A stretch of 43,674 bases of DNA, taken from contig PBBL01000039.1 of NCBI GenBank assembly GCA_002716585.1, positions 1 to 43,674 on the forward strand. Direction: 5' to 3'. A model generated the notes under the pieces. It saw only the letters and a list, made by a program, of their open reading frames with translations. It was not told the origin of the DNA and made no database searches. The DNA comes from Myxococcales bacterium. Lineage in GTDB: Bacteria; Myxococcota_A; Bradymonadia; Bradymonadales; GCA-2716585. The position numbers and the translations under genes are program-made. Of the stretch, positions 1 through 7,604 are shown piece after piece. Each line of letters starts with the position of its first letter. Position 1 is the stretch's first letter.

Positions 1-261
1 GGCAACGATCCAGACGCCGTCGTGCGGCTGCTCGACGGCGACGTCCGCCGCCACATCCTCCACTACGAGTCCCAGATCGGCTCCCTCCAGCTGGACGACC
101 ACGGGGTCACCGGGCGGATCAGCGGGCGCGCCACCCACCTGGCCCACGTGCTCCCGCTCGTGCGCGCGCAGGTGGGCTTGATCCTGGCCATGCGCCGCTG
201 CCTGACGGCGGCGCAGGTCGAAGATCCAGCGCATGCGCACACCTATGTCCGCGCCTCTTGA
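1..261 (+). CDS. C-terminal end of an unrecognised protein (5' truncated by window)
   Basis: An open frame enters at base 1 and stops with TGA at 259-261, giving the last 86 residues of a protein whose start lies outside the window. The visible part is charged and probably helical, with HILHYESQIG and HVLPLVRAQVGLILAMRR segments, and has no signal peptide or clear motif. The internal GTG at 22 has no ribosome binding site and the frame is open through it, so I treat this as a truncated gene rather than a 79-residue one. I do not recognise the family. The next gene lies 65 bases downstream and has its own strong ribosome binding site. Confidence 0.55.
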   Translation, partial: GNDPDAVVRLLDGDVRRHILHYESQIGSLQLDDHGVTGRISGRATHLAHVLPLVRAQVGLILAMRRCLTAAQVEDPAHAHTYVRAS

Positions 262-280
262 CCTGAACCGCCTCCATCCG

Positions 281-301
281 GTTACATACGCCCCCTGTAA
301 C
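281..301. promoter_or_regulatory. inverted repeat GTTACA-N9-TGTAAC upstream of the 327 gene
   Basis: A perfect 6-bp inverted repeat, GTTACA at 281-286 and TGTAAC at 296-301, lies just before the AGGAGGT ribosome binding site at 314-320. A TTGACC (258-263) followed at 18 bases by TTACAT (282-287) could be a sigma-70-like promoter that this repeat would overlap. It may be an operator or a small 5' hairpin. No binding protein is identified. Confidence 0.3.
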
Positions 302-326
302 AACCTGCTCTTCAGGAGGTCGTCCA

Positions 327-941
327 GTGGACAACAACAACTCGGGAACCATCGCCCCGCCGCCGCCACCCAACCCCAACGCGGGGGCGCCGCCGCCCGC
401 CGAGAGCAAGTCGGGGAAGGTCCTCAAGACGCTGGCGATCGTGGGCTGCCTGGGGTTCCTGGGCTGCATCCTCTCGGTCTGTGGCGGGATCGGCTACCTC
501 TTCTACCTCGAAGAGAGCGTCACGTACGGCGAGCCGACCGAAGACGAGATCGTCAAGAAGAAGGTCAAGATGGAGGAGCCCTTCGACTTCGACTTCACCT
601 GGAACGGCGTCAACTACGCCGGGCACGACGTCTGGCTCGTCATCGAGGGCAAGCGGGACGGCGACGACTTCGAGGTGGAGGGCGCCGTCGGGTGCAGCCG
701 CTACGGTGACCCCAGCCCCAGGACCTTCAAGCTGGCGCTCAAGGATTACGGCGTCGCGCGGTACAAGAAGACCAAGAAGGGCAAGTTCACGGCCTGGTTC
801 AAGGTCTACGACGAGTACTCGCGCGCCCGCTCGACCCCCTACACCTGCAAGGGCGTCGCCAAGGCGACCAAGGGCTCGGTCTCGAAGGCCCGCGTCGTCG
901 TCACGCGGCGGCAGCGCCCCAGCGACTTCCTGTCGTTCTGA
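327..941 (+). CDS. small membrane-anchored protein with proline-rich N-terminus, function unknown
   Basis: This 204-residue protein starts at GTG 327, chosen because AGGAGGT at 314-320 sits six bases upstream. Residues 1-32 are polar and proline-rich (a run of five prolines, then GAPPPAESKSG). One hydrophobic helix follows at about 34-60, with three cysteines. The remaining ~140 residues are soluble, Lys/Asp-rich and probably beta-rich, with two further cysteines (in GCSRYG and YTCKG) that could pair. Pro-rich head, single helix and external domain are common in uncharacterised myxobacterial envelope proteins; the domain most likely faces the periplasm, which is inference. It converges on the PhnA-like gene with 13 bases between stops. 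I do not recognise a named family. Confidence 0.75.
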   Translation: MDNNNSGTIAPPPPPNPNAGAPPPAESKSGKVLKTLAIVGCLGFLGCILSVCGGIGYLFYLEESVTYGEPTEDEIVKKKVKMEEPFDFDFTWNGVNYAGHDVWLVIEGKRDGDDFEVEGAVGCSRYGDPSPRTFKLALKDYGVARYKKTKKGKFTAWFKVYDEYSRARSTPYTCKGVAKATKGSVSKARVVVTRRQRPSDFLSF

Positions 942-954
942 TCCGGGCGCGCCC

Positions 955-1353
955 CTACGACGCGTCGACCCACGCCTCGACCTCCGGCGCCAGGTAGAGG
1001 CCCTCCAACACCTCGCGCGCCCAGGCCACGTCCTCCTCGGAGAGCTGCCGCGTCAAGCGCACCGCCACGACCTGCGCGGGCTCCAGCTCGCTCCACACCG
1101 CCGTCTCCAGAAACCGCCACCCGTTCGGATCGCCGGTCGGGCCTCGCTCGATCGCCGCGGCGCAGCGATCGCACAGGAACAGGCAGCGCTCCGGGTCGGG
1201 CTCCTCGGGGACGGGCGGGATCTCGACCGGATCGAGGCGCTCCCCGGTGACGCCGCACAGCTCGCAGCTGGAGCGTGAGCGGCGCGCGAGGGCGCGGCCG
1301 AAGCCGCGGACCTCGTTGAGGCGCTCCTGGTGTTTGAGGTAGCTCTTGGACAT
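955..1353 (-). CDS. phnA: PhnA/YjdM-type zinc-ribbon protein
   Basis: A 132-residue protein resembling the PhnA (YjdM) family. An N-terminal zinc ribbon uses CELC (C30, C33) and CDRC (C61, C64). A C-terminal part carries the family's typical run ending in WSELEPAQVVAVRLTRQL and then W-A-REVLEGLYL. Despite the name, E. coli PhnA is not required for phosphonate breakdown and its cellular role is not established, so the symbol marks the family only. AGGAG lies upstream of ATG 1353. The gene follows the outer-membrane barrel gene by 16 bases on the same strand and is probably in its operon, with no obvious functional link to electron transfer. Family assignment is fairly confident; role is unknown. 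Confidence 0.8.
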   Translation of the reverse strand: MSKSYLKHQERLNEVRGFGRALARRSRSSCELCGVTGERLDPVEIPPVPEEPDPERCLFLCDRCAAAIERGPTGDPNGWRFLETAVWSELEPAQVVAVRLTRQLSEEDVAWAREVLEGLYLAPEVEAWVDAS

Positions 1354-1369
1354 GGGTTGGGGCTCCTGC

Positions 1370-2797
1370 TCAGAGGCGGTAGGTGAGGCGCGTGAAGACG
1401 GTGTGGATGTTGAGGTTGCCCGCGGTCTCCTGCTCCTCTTGTACGATGTTGGTCTCGCTGTTCAGCTCGTAATCGAGCGTCAGGTAGACGTCCGGGGTGA
1501 AGTCGAACGTCCCGGCGACGTTGATCAGGTAGATGTCCTGGGACTGCTCCGCGATCAGCGAGCGGCCGCGCTGGAAGATGAAGGCGCCCTCCAGCTCGAA
1601 GCGATCGCCGAACCGGTAGGCGCCCTCGGCGAGGAACTCGCTGGAGTCGGAGGCGAAGTTGTTGCGCACCGAGACGCGGCTGTGGAGGGCGAGCTGGGTG
1701 CCCAGCACGGCGCTGTCGCGGATCCCGGCGCGGTAGTAGGTCGCCGAGTCGCGGTCGAGCAGGTCGCGCTGGCGGTAGTCGAGCTGCTGGTACAGGTAGT
1801 AATGCCCCCCGAAGCGCTCCGCCGCCGCCAGCCTCACCTGATCGTAGCTCCCCGTGTTGATCTCCTCGCCGAGCAGGTCGCGCTGGTTGTCCTCGGGGCG
1901 GGGGCCTTGCTGGGTCTGCCGCAGGCGGCTGGTGGCGAAGCGGGCGTAGTGGGCCGACAGGTTGAGGGTCGAGTTGAGCCAGCAGCTGGCGTTGGTGAAG
2001 ACGGTCGTCAGGACCGGGTCCTCGTTCTGGAGGTCGAGCGACCCATAATAGGAGAGGAACAGCGACTGGACCGTGTCGCCGACCGGGACGCTCCAGTGCC
2101 CGCGGCTGAAGGCGTAGTGGCGGTCGAGCGCCCCGTCGTAGAGCTGCGTGGTGTAGGCCAGCGAGGCGTCCGCGCGGCGCGTGCGGTAGGCGAGGAAGCC
2201 CCCGCCGGTCTGCCGCTGGGTGTCGAGGTCCCAGTCGATCGGGTCGGGGGCGAGCCCGCCGAAGGCGGCGACGGACCAGTCGTCGCTCAGGTGCAGCTTC
2301 AGCGCGCCGCCGTCCACCCAGGCGCCGCCCGCCTCGTAGAACCAGATCCGCCCCAGCGTCGCGTCGACCGGGCCGAGGTGCTCCAGCTCGGCGTAGAGCA
2401 GGCGTATGTCCGTGACGGTCTGGGTGACGCCGAAGCGCCGCTCGTTGCGCTGGAGGCCGGGGGAGGTGTCGGACGGCTCGCTGACCCGGTCGTCCTGGGT
2501 GAGGTCGAACAGCAGGCGGCTGTCGAGCCTCAGGTTGAGGGCGCCGCTGCCCACCTCGGCGACGTCGTAGGCGCGCACGTCGCTGTCGAGGAACAGGATG
2601 TGGACGTCCCACGGGGTCTGGTTGTCGAAGCTGTAGACGTCGCGCAGGGCGAGGCGGCCGTCCACGCGGGCCTCGTTCGGCTGGCCGCCGCGCTCCGCGA
2701 AGCCCGGCCCCGGCCCGTCCGCGCCGCTCTGGGCCGCCGCGCCGACCGGGGCGAGCAGCAGCGCGCTCGCCATCAACGTCCCGATGAGGCGCGTCAT
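1370..2797 (-). CDS. outer-membrane beta-barrel protein coupled to multihaem cytochrome
   Basis: A 475-residue secreted protein. The start is the ATG at 2797-2795, which overlaps the TGA of the upstream cytochrome frame (ATGA, 2794-2797) and gives a proper signal peptide (MTRLIGTLMASALLLAPVGAAAQ). The same frame is open further upstream only because it shadows the cytochrome gene. After the signal, the protein is a succession of alternating polar/hydrophobic stretches with aromatic belts (FLSYYGSLDL, HYYLYQQLDYRQRD, VYLTLDYELNSE) and ends FTRLTYRL, as expected of an outer-membrane barrel. The genetic coupling to a large cytochrome c suggests a porin-cytochrome partner in the sense of MtrB or PioB. 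At about 450 mature residues it is shorter than MtrB (about 670), and I see no CXXC near its N-terminus. It could instead be an unrelated porin. Barrel call is good; conduit role is inference. Confidence 0.72.
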   Translation of the reverse strand: MTRLIGTLMASALLLAPVGAAAQSGADGPGPGFAERGGQPNEARVDGRLALRDVYSFDNQTPWDVHILFLDSDVRAYDVAEVGSGALNLRLDSRLLFDLTQDDRVSEPSDTSPGLQRNERRFGVTQTVTDIRLLYAELEHLGPVDATLGRIWFYEAGGAWVDGGALKLHLSDDWSVAAFGGLAPDPIDWDLDTQRQTGGGFLAYRTRRADASLAYTTQLYDGALDRHYAFSRGHWSVPVGDTVQSLFLSYYGSLDLQNEDPVLTTVFTNASCWLNSTLNLSAHYARFATSRLRQTQQGPRPEDNQRDLLGEEINTGSYDQVRLAAAERFGGHYYLYQQLDYRQRDLLDRDSATYYRAGIRDSAVLGTQLALHSRVSVRNNFASDSSEFLAEGAYRFGDRFELEGAFIFQRGRSLIAEQSQDIYLINVAGTFDFTPDVYLTLDYELNSETNIVQEEQETAGNLNIHTVFTRLTYRL

Positions 2798-3803
2798 GGC
2801 ACACCCCCCTGGCGGCAGTCCGCGTCGCGGAAGGCGCCGCGGACGCGCTCCCAGCCCTGCGTGGTGTGGCAGGTGTTGCAGTCGCTCACCAGGCAGCTGT
2901 GGAAGTCGCCGCCAGGGCGACTCAGCACCCCCTGGAGGGTGTCGGTGTGGCAGAAGACGCAGTCGGTCGGCAGCCCGCCGAAGATCCGATTGACGTGGCA
3001 GCGGTCGCAGGACACGAACCGGTGCCGCCCCGTCAGCCGGAAGCCGGTCTGGAAGTGACGGAAGGTGCTCGGCAGCCACGCCCGCTGGGAGTGGCAGTCG
3101 ATGCAGAACGGGCCGAAGCTGGCGAAGTGCGGATCCCGGTGGCAGCCGACGCACTCGTGCCCGAGCCCGCCCTGCTGCCGCCCGTTGGTGTGGCAGGTGT
3201 CGCACGGCAGGCGGCTGTGCTCGCCCGCCAGCTCGTAGGCGCCGAACACGTGCACCTGGGCCGTGTTGGTCTGCCACGACAGCTCCGTGTGGCAGTTGCC
3301 GCACTTCGTCCCCTTCGCCCCCTCGTGGTGATCGAGGTGGCACCCGTAGCAGTCCTTCGGCAGGTCGGCGAACTCGCCGCGCGTGTGGCACTTCTTGCAG
3401 TCGAGCGCCACGTGCCGCCCGATCAGCTTGTAATCGCTGTCGCGGTTGTGCACGAAGTCCACCTCACCCCAGCCCAGCGGCGAGTGGCACTGCTCGCAGA
3501 CCTTGTCCCCCATCTGCCCGTCGTGGAAGTCCCGGTGGCAGGTCTCGCAGTTGGCCTGGATCGGCTTGAAGTGGCCGTTCAGGTGGCACTGATCGCAGTC
3601 CACCTCCTGGTGACGCCCCACCAGCTTGAAGCGGGAGATGTCGTTGTGCGGGAAGCTCGGGATCGACCACTGGTCGAAGCTGTGGCAGTTGCCACAGAGC
3701 TTGTCGGAGAACTGCCCGCCGTGCAGATCGATGTGGCACCCGTCGCACGAGCTGGGGATCGTCACCTTGGTGTCCCCGCCCGGGTGGCACTTCTCGCAAT
3801 CGA
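2794..3803 (-). CDS. multihaem cytochrome c, 3' portion (haems 16-30), out of frame with 5' portion
   Basis: This frame continues the cytochrome begun at about 5021 but is displaced by one base. Read from 3803 it restores VDCEKCHPGGDTK, the sequence expected after HIE in the other frame. It carries 15 CXXCH motifs: CEKCH, CDGCH, CGNCH, CDQCH, CETCH, CEQCH, CKKCH, CYGCH, CGNCH, CDTCH, CVGCH, CIDCH, CDRCH, CVFCH and CNTCH. Modules of about 68 residues follow the pattern FxH - GRH - CxxCH - CxxCH-DxH - CxxCH-GW. A GTG at 3765 could in principle start a shorter protein, but it has no signal peptide, so that product could not receive haem in the periplasm. The stop overlaps the start of the barrel gene (ATGA). 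The gene is intact only if the frameshift is an error or is bypassed. Confidence 0.85.
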
Positions 3804-5021
3804 CTCGATGTGCGCGCCCACGAGGTTGAAGCGCGTGATCGAGTGGTCAAAGCGCACCTTGTCCCAGGCGCGGGGGTCGTGGCAGTTGCTGCACGGCTTG
3901 TCGGAGAACTTGCCCTGGTGGGGATCGTCCCGGGCGTGGCAGCTGCGGCAGTCCATGGCGAGCGGCTTGAAGCGCCCGCCCGGGTGGCAGCTCCCGCAGG
4001 CGACCCGGGTGTGACGCCCGGTGAGCTTGAAGCGGCTCTGGGCGTTGTGGTTGAACTTGAGCTTCTTCCAGCCCACCGGCCGGTGGCAGGCCGAGCAGGG
4101 CTGCCCCTTGAACTGCGCGCCGTGAACGTTGTCCTTGCCGTGGCAGCCGTTGCAGTTGGTCGTCGAGGGCTTCCACGGCGGCTGCCAGTTGGTGCTCGTG
4201 TGGCACTTGCGGCAGGGCACCTGGCGGTGGCGCCCGGTCAGCCGGAAGCGCGGCACCTGGTGGCCGAAGATCATCGTCTTCCAGCCCTTGGTCGTGTGGC
4301 AGCCCGAGCAGGGGCGCGCCCCGAACAGCCCCCGGTGCTGGTCCTTGTGGCAGCTGCTGCAGTCCTCGTGCGCCACCGGGGCGAAGCGGGCGCCGCCCGC
4401 GTGGCACTTGCGGCAGCCCACCCCGGCGTGTTGCCCGGTGAGCGGGTAGCTGGTGTTGTTGTGGTTGAAGCCCGTGTTGGCGTTCATCCCGCGCCAGCCG
4501 AACACGTTGTGGCACGTGTCGCACTTCTTGAGCACCGGCCGGGAGAAGCCGTGGATGTCGGCGTGGCACGACGAGCAGATGGGCTGGGCGCCGAGGTAGG
4601 AGCGGCTCCGCCCGCCGCCGCGGCTGCTCGTGTGGCACTTGGAGCAGCGCACGTCGGTGTGCTTGCCTTGCAGCGGCCAGCCGGTCTGGTTGTGGTCGAA
4701 GGTCGCCGGGTTGAGGTTGATCAGCCCCGCCCCCCGGCCCCGGTGCTCGCGGTGGCAGGAGAAGCAGGGGCGCCCGCTCACCCGGGCGTGGTAGCCGCGC
4801 CCGCGGCTGACCCGCACCGCGATCGCCTTGTGGCACGACAGGCACTTGCTGTTGGGGGCGCTGTTGTCCTCGGTGTGGCAACGGACGCACCCGGCGTCGT
4901 TGTCCAGGCTCGCGTGCGCCGCGCTCAGCGGCGGCGGGTTGGCGTGCCCGGTGCCCATCAGCGCCGCGCCGACGAGGAGCGACCAGAGCGCCGCCGTCAT
5001 CAGCGCCGCGGCCCGCCTCAA
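3762..5021 (-). CDS. multihaem cytochrome c, 5' portion (haems 1-15), frameshifted at 3803/3804
   Basis: A secreted c-type cytochrome with 15 CXXCH motifs: CVRCH, CLSCH, CFSCH, CSKCH, CSSCH, CDTCH, CRKCH, CSSCH, CSGCH, CRKCH, CNGCH, CSACH, CGSCH, CRSCH and CSNCH. The coding match ends at HIE (3804); 14 unrelated residues (SIARSATRAGTPR and stop) follow because one base is missing. Start choice: TTG 5021 gives MRRAAALMTAALWSLLVGAALMGTGHA, a standard Sec signal with a basic n-region. ATG 5000 lacks the basic residues, and ATG 5144 would add 41 Arg-rich residues. The start is therefore uncertain. With the frame restored the protein has about 742 residues and 30 haems, roughly one per 25 residues. 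It should mature in the periplasm and carry electrons towards the barrel protein encoded next. Family: large multihaem cytochromes of deltaproteobacteria-like bacteria. Confidence 0.87.
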   Translation of the reverse strand: MRRAAALMTAALWSLLVGAALMGTGHANPPPLSAAHASLDNDAGCVRCHTEDNSAPNSKCLSCHKAIAVRVSRGRGYHARVSGRPCFSCHREHRGRGAGLINLNPATFDHNQTGWPLQGKHTDVRCSKCHTSSRGGGRSRSYLGAQPICSSCHADIHGFSRPVLKKCDTCHNVFGWRGMNANTGFNHNNTSYPLTGQHAGVGCRKCHAGGARFAPVAHEDCSSCHKDQHRGLFGARPCSGCHTTKGWKTMIFGHQVPRFRLTGRHRQVPCRKCHTSTNWQPPWKPSTTNCNGCHGKDNVHGAQFKGQPCSACHRPVGWKKLKFNHNAQSRFKLTGRHTRVACGSCHPGGRFKPLAMDCRSCHARDDPHQGKFSDKPCSNCHDPRAWDKVRFDHSITRFNLVGAHIESIARSATRAGTPR

Positions 5022-5280
5022 CCCCGCCCCCAGGAGGGCCGTAGGGTCATCAGGGCGGCTGCGGCGCCAGGGGCGGTGCGCTCGCTCCGTCGGGTGACGG
5101 CGGCGCGTCTCAGCCAATCCTGGGCTCCTTGATGTGAGGCGCATGCTGTTGGTGGACGTCCTTCGCCAGCTACCAAACCATCCACGTGAAGGTGGCCGAT
5201 ACTACCAGCCGAGCGGCGGCGCTGACAACCTACGCCCAAGGGGTGTAACGCGATCGCGCAGGGCGGCACTGCCAGGAGAC

Positions 5281-5305
5281 GCCCCGCTGGCCTGTCGAGC
5301 GGGGC
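5281..5305. other. 8-bp hairpin in the divergent cytochrome/Omp85 intergenic region
   Basis: GCCCCGCT (5281-5288) and AGCGGGGC (5298-5305) form a perfect 8-bp stem with a 9-base loop. It lies between the divergent cytochrome gene and the Omp85-type gene, about 110 bases before the latter's start, with no T-run on either side. It may be a 5'-leader structure or an operator. The rest of 5145-5416 shows no feature I can support, though it must hold both divergent promoters. Confidence 0.3.
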
Positions 5306-5416
5306 GGCGGTAGGATGCCCCGATGTGAGCCCACGGACGGTTCGGACCCGGGCGCCGAGGCCGCCCGCGCGACACCGCAACCCAGCCCGACCCGGGCGCC
5401 GCCTGGACCTGGAACC

Positions 5417-6823
5417 ATGCGCGCTGCTACGACACACGCCCTCCTGGCGCTCCTGACCTCGCTCGTCGCCTTGAGCCCCCCTGCGCAGGCGGAGGGCGAC
5501 GCGTCTTCATCCCAGGAGGCGTCGTCGGGCGGCGTGCTCGCGGACGAGGTCAACCTCGACGACCTCGACGACCTCGTCCCGCTCTCCGAGGCGACGGGGC
5601 TGACCGTTCAGGACATCCGAATCCTCGGCCTCGGCCGCACCTCTCCCGGGGTCGTCGAGCGCGAGCTGTACATCGCCCGCGGTCAGCTCCTCCGCGAGGA
5701 GGATCTCACGGAGTCGATCCAGCGCCTCTGGAACACGGCGCTGTTTCGGGACGTCCGCTACCAGCTCACCCGCGCCCCGGAGGGCGGCGTCGTCGTCTGG
5801 TTGGCGGTCGGCGAGCGCTGGACCACGATCCCGATCGTCAAGTTCGGCGGTGGGGGCGGCAGCACCTACTTCATCGTCGGCGTCTACGATCCCAACGCGT
5901 TCGGCGAGTACATCGAGCTGGGCGGTCAGTACCAGAACACCAACCTCAACACCCACTCCGGCGTGGTCTGGTTCCGCGAGCCCCGCTTCCTCGGGCTCCG
6001 CCTGCGCTGGAGCGCCGAGCTGTGGTACACGAACATCGTCCGCCCCCTCTACCGCGACGGCACCAACGTCCTCGAAGGGGGCTACAACCAGGAGCGCCTC
6101 CAGGTCTTCAACGCCTTCGACTACGAGGTCGTCCGCTACGTCCAGGTCGGCGTCGGCTTTGAGTTCGACAACGATCGCTTCAACACCCGCAACCTCACCG
6201 AGGATCAGCAGGCCGCCAACGACGCCTTCGGCCTCGACCTCCCCTCCGGGGGCCGCACCTCGTTCGCCGAGGCGCGGCTGATCCTCGGGCGCCTCGACCG
6301 CGACGAGTTCCTCTTTCAAGGCGTTCAGATGACCAACCGCTTCAAGCGGGCCTCGAAGCTCATCGGCTCCGAACTCAACCTGAACTTCATCCACTCCGAG
6401 ACGCTCGCCTTCCTCCGCCTCCCGTGGCGCTCCAACCTGGCCACCCGGGTCACCGTCGGCCACAACAACACGGACGCCGACCAGCACCTGTTCTTCATCG
6501 GCGGGCTCGACTACATGCGCGGCTACTTCGACGGGCAGCTGCGCGGCCACAACTTCTGGCAGGCCAACGTCGAGTACCGCATCCCCAGCGTCGACACCTC
6601 CTGGGTCGTCCTCCAGCACGTCGGCTTCGCCGACGTCGGGGACGTCTCCGACTCCTTCGCCGACCTCGCCACCTTCGAGCGCGCCCCGCGGACCAGCCTC
6701 GGCCTCGGCGTCCGCCTCATGTCGCCGCGCATCTACCGCCTCACCGTGCGGTTCGACTACGCCGTCACCTTGGAGAACGACACCCCTCAGGCGATCTCGT
6801 TCAGCGCCGCGCAGTTCTTTTGA
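5417..6823 (+). CDS. Omp85-superfamily outer-membrane protein with one POTRA domain
   Basis: A 468-residue protein with signal peptide MRAATTHALLALLTSLVALSPPAQA. The start at ATG 5417 is chosen because the 34 residues upstream are proline-rich and would precede the signal. Residues about 60-125 look like one POTRA domain (IRILGLGRTSPGVVERELYI ... LWNTALFRDVRYQL ... VVVWLAVGERWTT). A 16-strand-type barrel follows. The segment GGLDYMRGYFDGQLRGHNFW contains the (V/I)RG(F/Y)-like motif of the Omp85 lid loop, and the last residues ISFSAAQFF end in Phe, a BAM-recognised signal. Omp85 members insert or export outer-membrane proteins (BamA, TamA, TpsB). With one POTRA and no patatin or TPS features the specific role is open. 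It is divergent from the cytochrome-barrel operon, so helping that barrel is possible but unproven. A strong terminator follows. Confidence 0.82.
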   Translation: MRAATTHALLALLTSLVALSPPAQAEGDASSSQEASSGGVLADEVNLDDLDDLVPLSEATGLTVQDIRILGLGRTSPGVVERELYIARGQLLREEDLTESIQRLWNTALFRDVRYQLTRAPEGGVVVWLAVGERWTTIPIVKFGGGGGSTYFIVGVYDPNAFGEYIELGGQYQNTNLNTHSGVVWFREPRFLGLRLRWSAELWYTNIVRPLYRDGTNVLEGGYNQERLQVFNAFDYEVVRYVQVGVGFEFDNDRFNTRNLTEDQQAANDAFGLDLPSGGRTSFAEARLILGRLDRDEFLFQGVQMTNRFKRASKLIGSELNLNFIHSETLAFLRLPWRSNLATRVTVGHNNTDADQHLFFIGGLDYMRGYFDGQLRGHNFWQANVEYRIPSVDTSWVVLQHVGFADVGDVSDSFADLATFERAPRTSLGLGVRLMSPRIYRLTVRFDYAVTLENDTPQAISFSAAQFF

Positions 6824-6865
6824 CGCGACCGGAAGCGGCCGCCCCGTGCGTTGAGGCCAGAGCGC

Positions 6866-6908
6866 AAAACGCCTCGGCGACCTGAGTCGCCGAGGCGTTT
6901 TGTCTTTT
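6866..6908. terminator. strong bidirectional intrinsic terminator
   Basis: A perfect 16-bp stem, AAAACGCCTCGGCGAC (6866-6881) pairing with 6886-6901, closes on a CTGA tetraloop and is followed by TGTCTTTT. The A-run on the other side makes it work from both directions. It separates the convergent Omp85-type gene (+) and the small secreted protein gene (-). Confidence 0.92.
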
Positions 6909-6949
6909 CAGCGGCGAGCGCCCTCAAGGGAGCCCGCCTCATCGCAACC

Positions 6950-7543
6950 CTACCGGCGAGCCCGGTCGATGGCGTTCTCCAGGGTGCGCTCGACGAGGAC
7001 GTCGCGGGGCATGAACTGGCGGTGGAACTCCAGCAGCTCAGCGCCCGACTCGCCGCCGAACAGCCCCAGGCTGTGGATGACCGTCAGCTGGGTCTGGAGG
7101 TCGGGGTTGTTCAGGTGGGGGGCGACCCACGACACGGCCTGCTCCTGGTACACCTTGAGCGCGGTGTTGATGTAGTGCCGCGTGAAGGTGGGCTTGAGGT
7201 CGGTGCGGGTGAGCGCCTCCTCAAGGAAGCCCGCGAGGGCGTCGTCCTCGGGGAACAGCCCGAGGGCGTCGATGGCGCGGACGCGGTGGCTCGGCTTCAT
7301 CGAGTCGTCGAGCGCGATCCGGAACAGCGCGACGTGGGCGTCGGGGGTGACCGCGACGAGCTCGTCGTAGGTGGGGAAGTACTCGTAGCCCGACAGGAGC
7401 AGCAGGATCTTGTCGTGCTGCTCCTGGTTGATCTCCACCGACAGATCGGGGCGAGCGGTGGTGGTGGTGTCCTGGGCCATGGCGGTCGCGCTCATCATGC
7501 CAACGAGGAGCGCCGCGACAGCAGCGGTGATATGGCGTCTCAT
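6950..7543 (-). CDS. small secreted alpha-helical (HEAT-like) protein, function unknown
   Basis: A 197-residue protein with a clear signal peptide (MRRHITAAVAALLVGMMSATAMA, cleaved before QD) and AGGAGGA about seven bases before ATG 7543. The mature part is almost all helical, with pairs of helices resembling HEAT-type repeats: HVALFRIALDD ... HRVRAIDALGLFPEDDALAGFLEEAL ... QLTVIHSLGLFGGESGAELLEF. The ALGLFPEDDAL and SLGLFGGESGA segments look like two copies of the same turn. No cysteines or catalytic motif are visible. It follows the metalloprotease gene by 61 bases, with a GC hairpin between, and ends at the shared terminator. It may act as a periplasmic scaffold; that is inference. Confidence 0.75.
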   Translation of the reverse strand: MRRHITAAVAALLVGMMSATAMAQDTTTTARPDLSVEINQEQHDKILLLLSGYEYFPTYDELVAVTPDAHVALFRIALDDSMKPSHRVRAIDALGLFPEDDALAGFLEEALTRTDLKPTFTRHYINTALKVYQEQAVSWVAPHLNNPDLQTQLTVIHSLGLFGGESGAELLEFHRQFMPRDVLVERTLENAIDRARR

Positions 7544-7562
7544 AAGTTATCCTCCTGTGCCA

Positions 7563-7584
7563 GCCCGCCCCCACTGGGGCGGGC
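7563..7584 (-). terminator. GC-rich hairpin between metalloprotease gene and following gene
   Basis: GCCCGCCCC (7563-7571) pairs perfectly with GGGGCGGGC (7576-7584) around a CACT loop. It sits 20 bases after the metalloprotease stop and just before the next gene's ribosome binding site. No T-run follows on the minus strand, so it may be a weak terminator, an attenuator or an mRNA 3'-end stabiliser. Confidence 0.4.
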
Positions 7585-7604
7585 CGTGGTGGCGTGAGCG
7601 GTCG

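Noticed and set aside
3799..3808. Programmed -1 frameshifting in the cytochrome
   Set aside because: The site reads ATC GAG TCG, with no X-XXY-YYZ slippery heptamer, and I see no strong hairpin just after it. An error or simple mutation is more likely.
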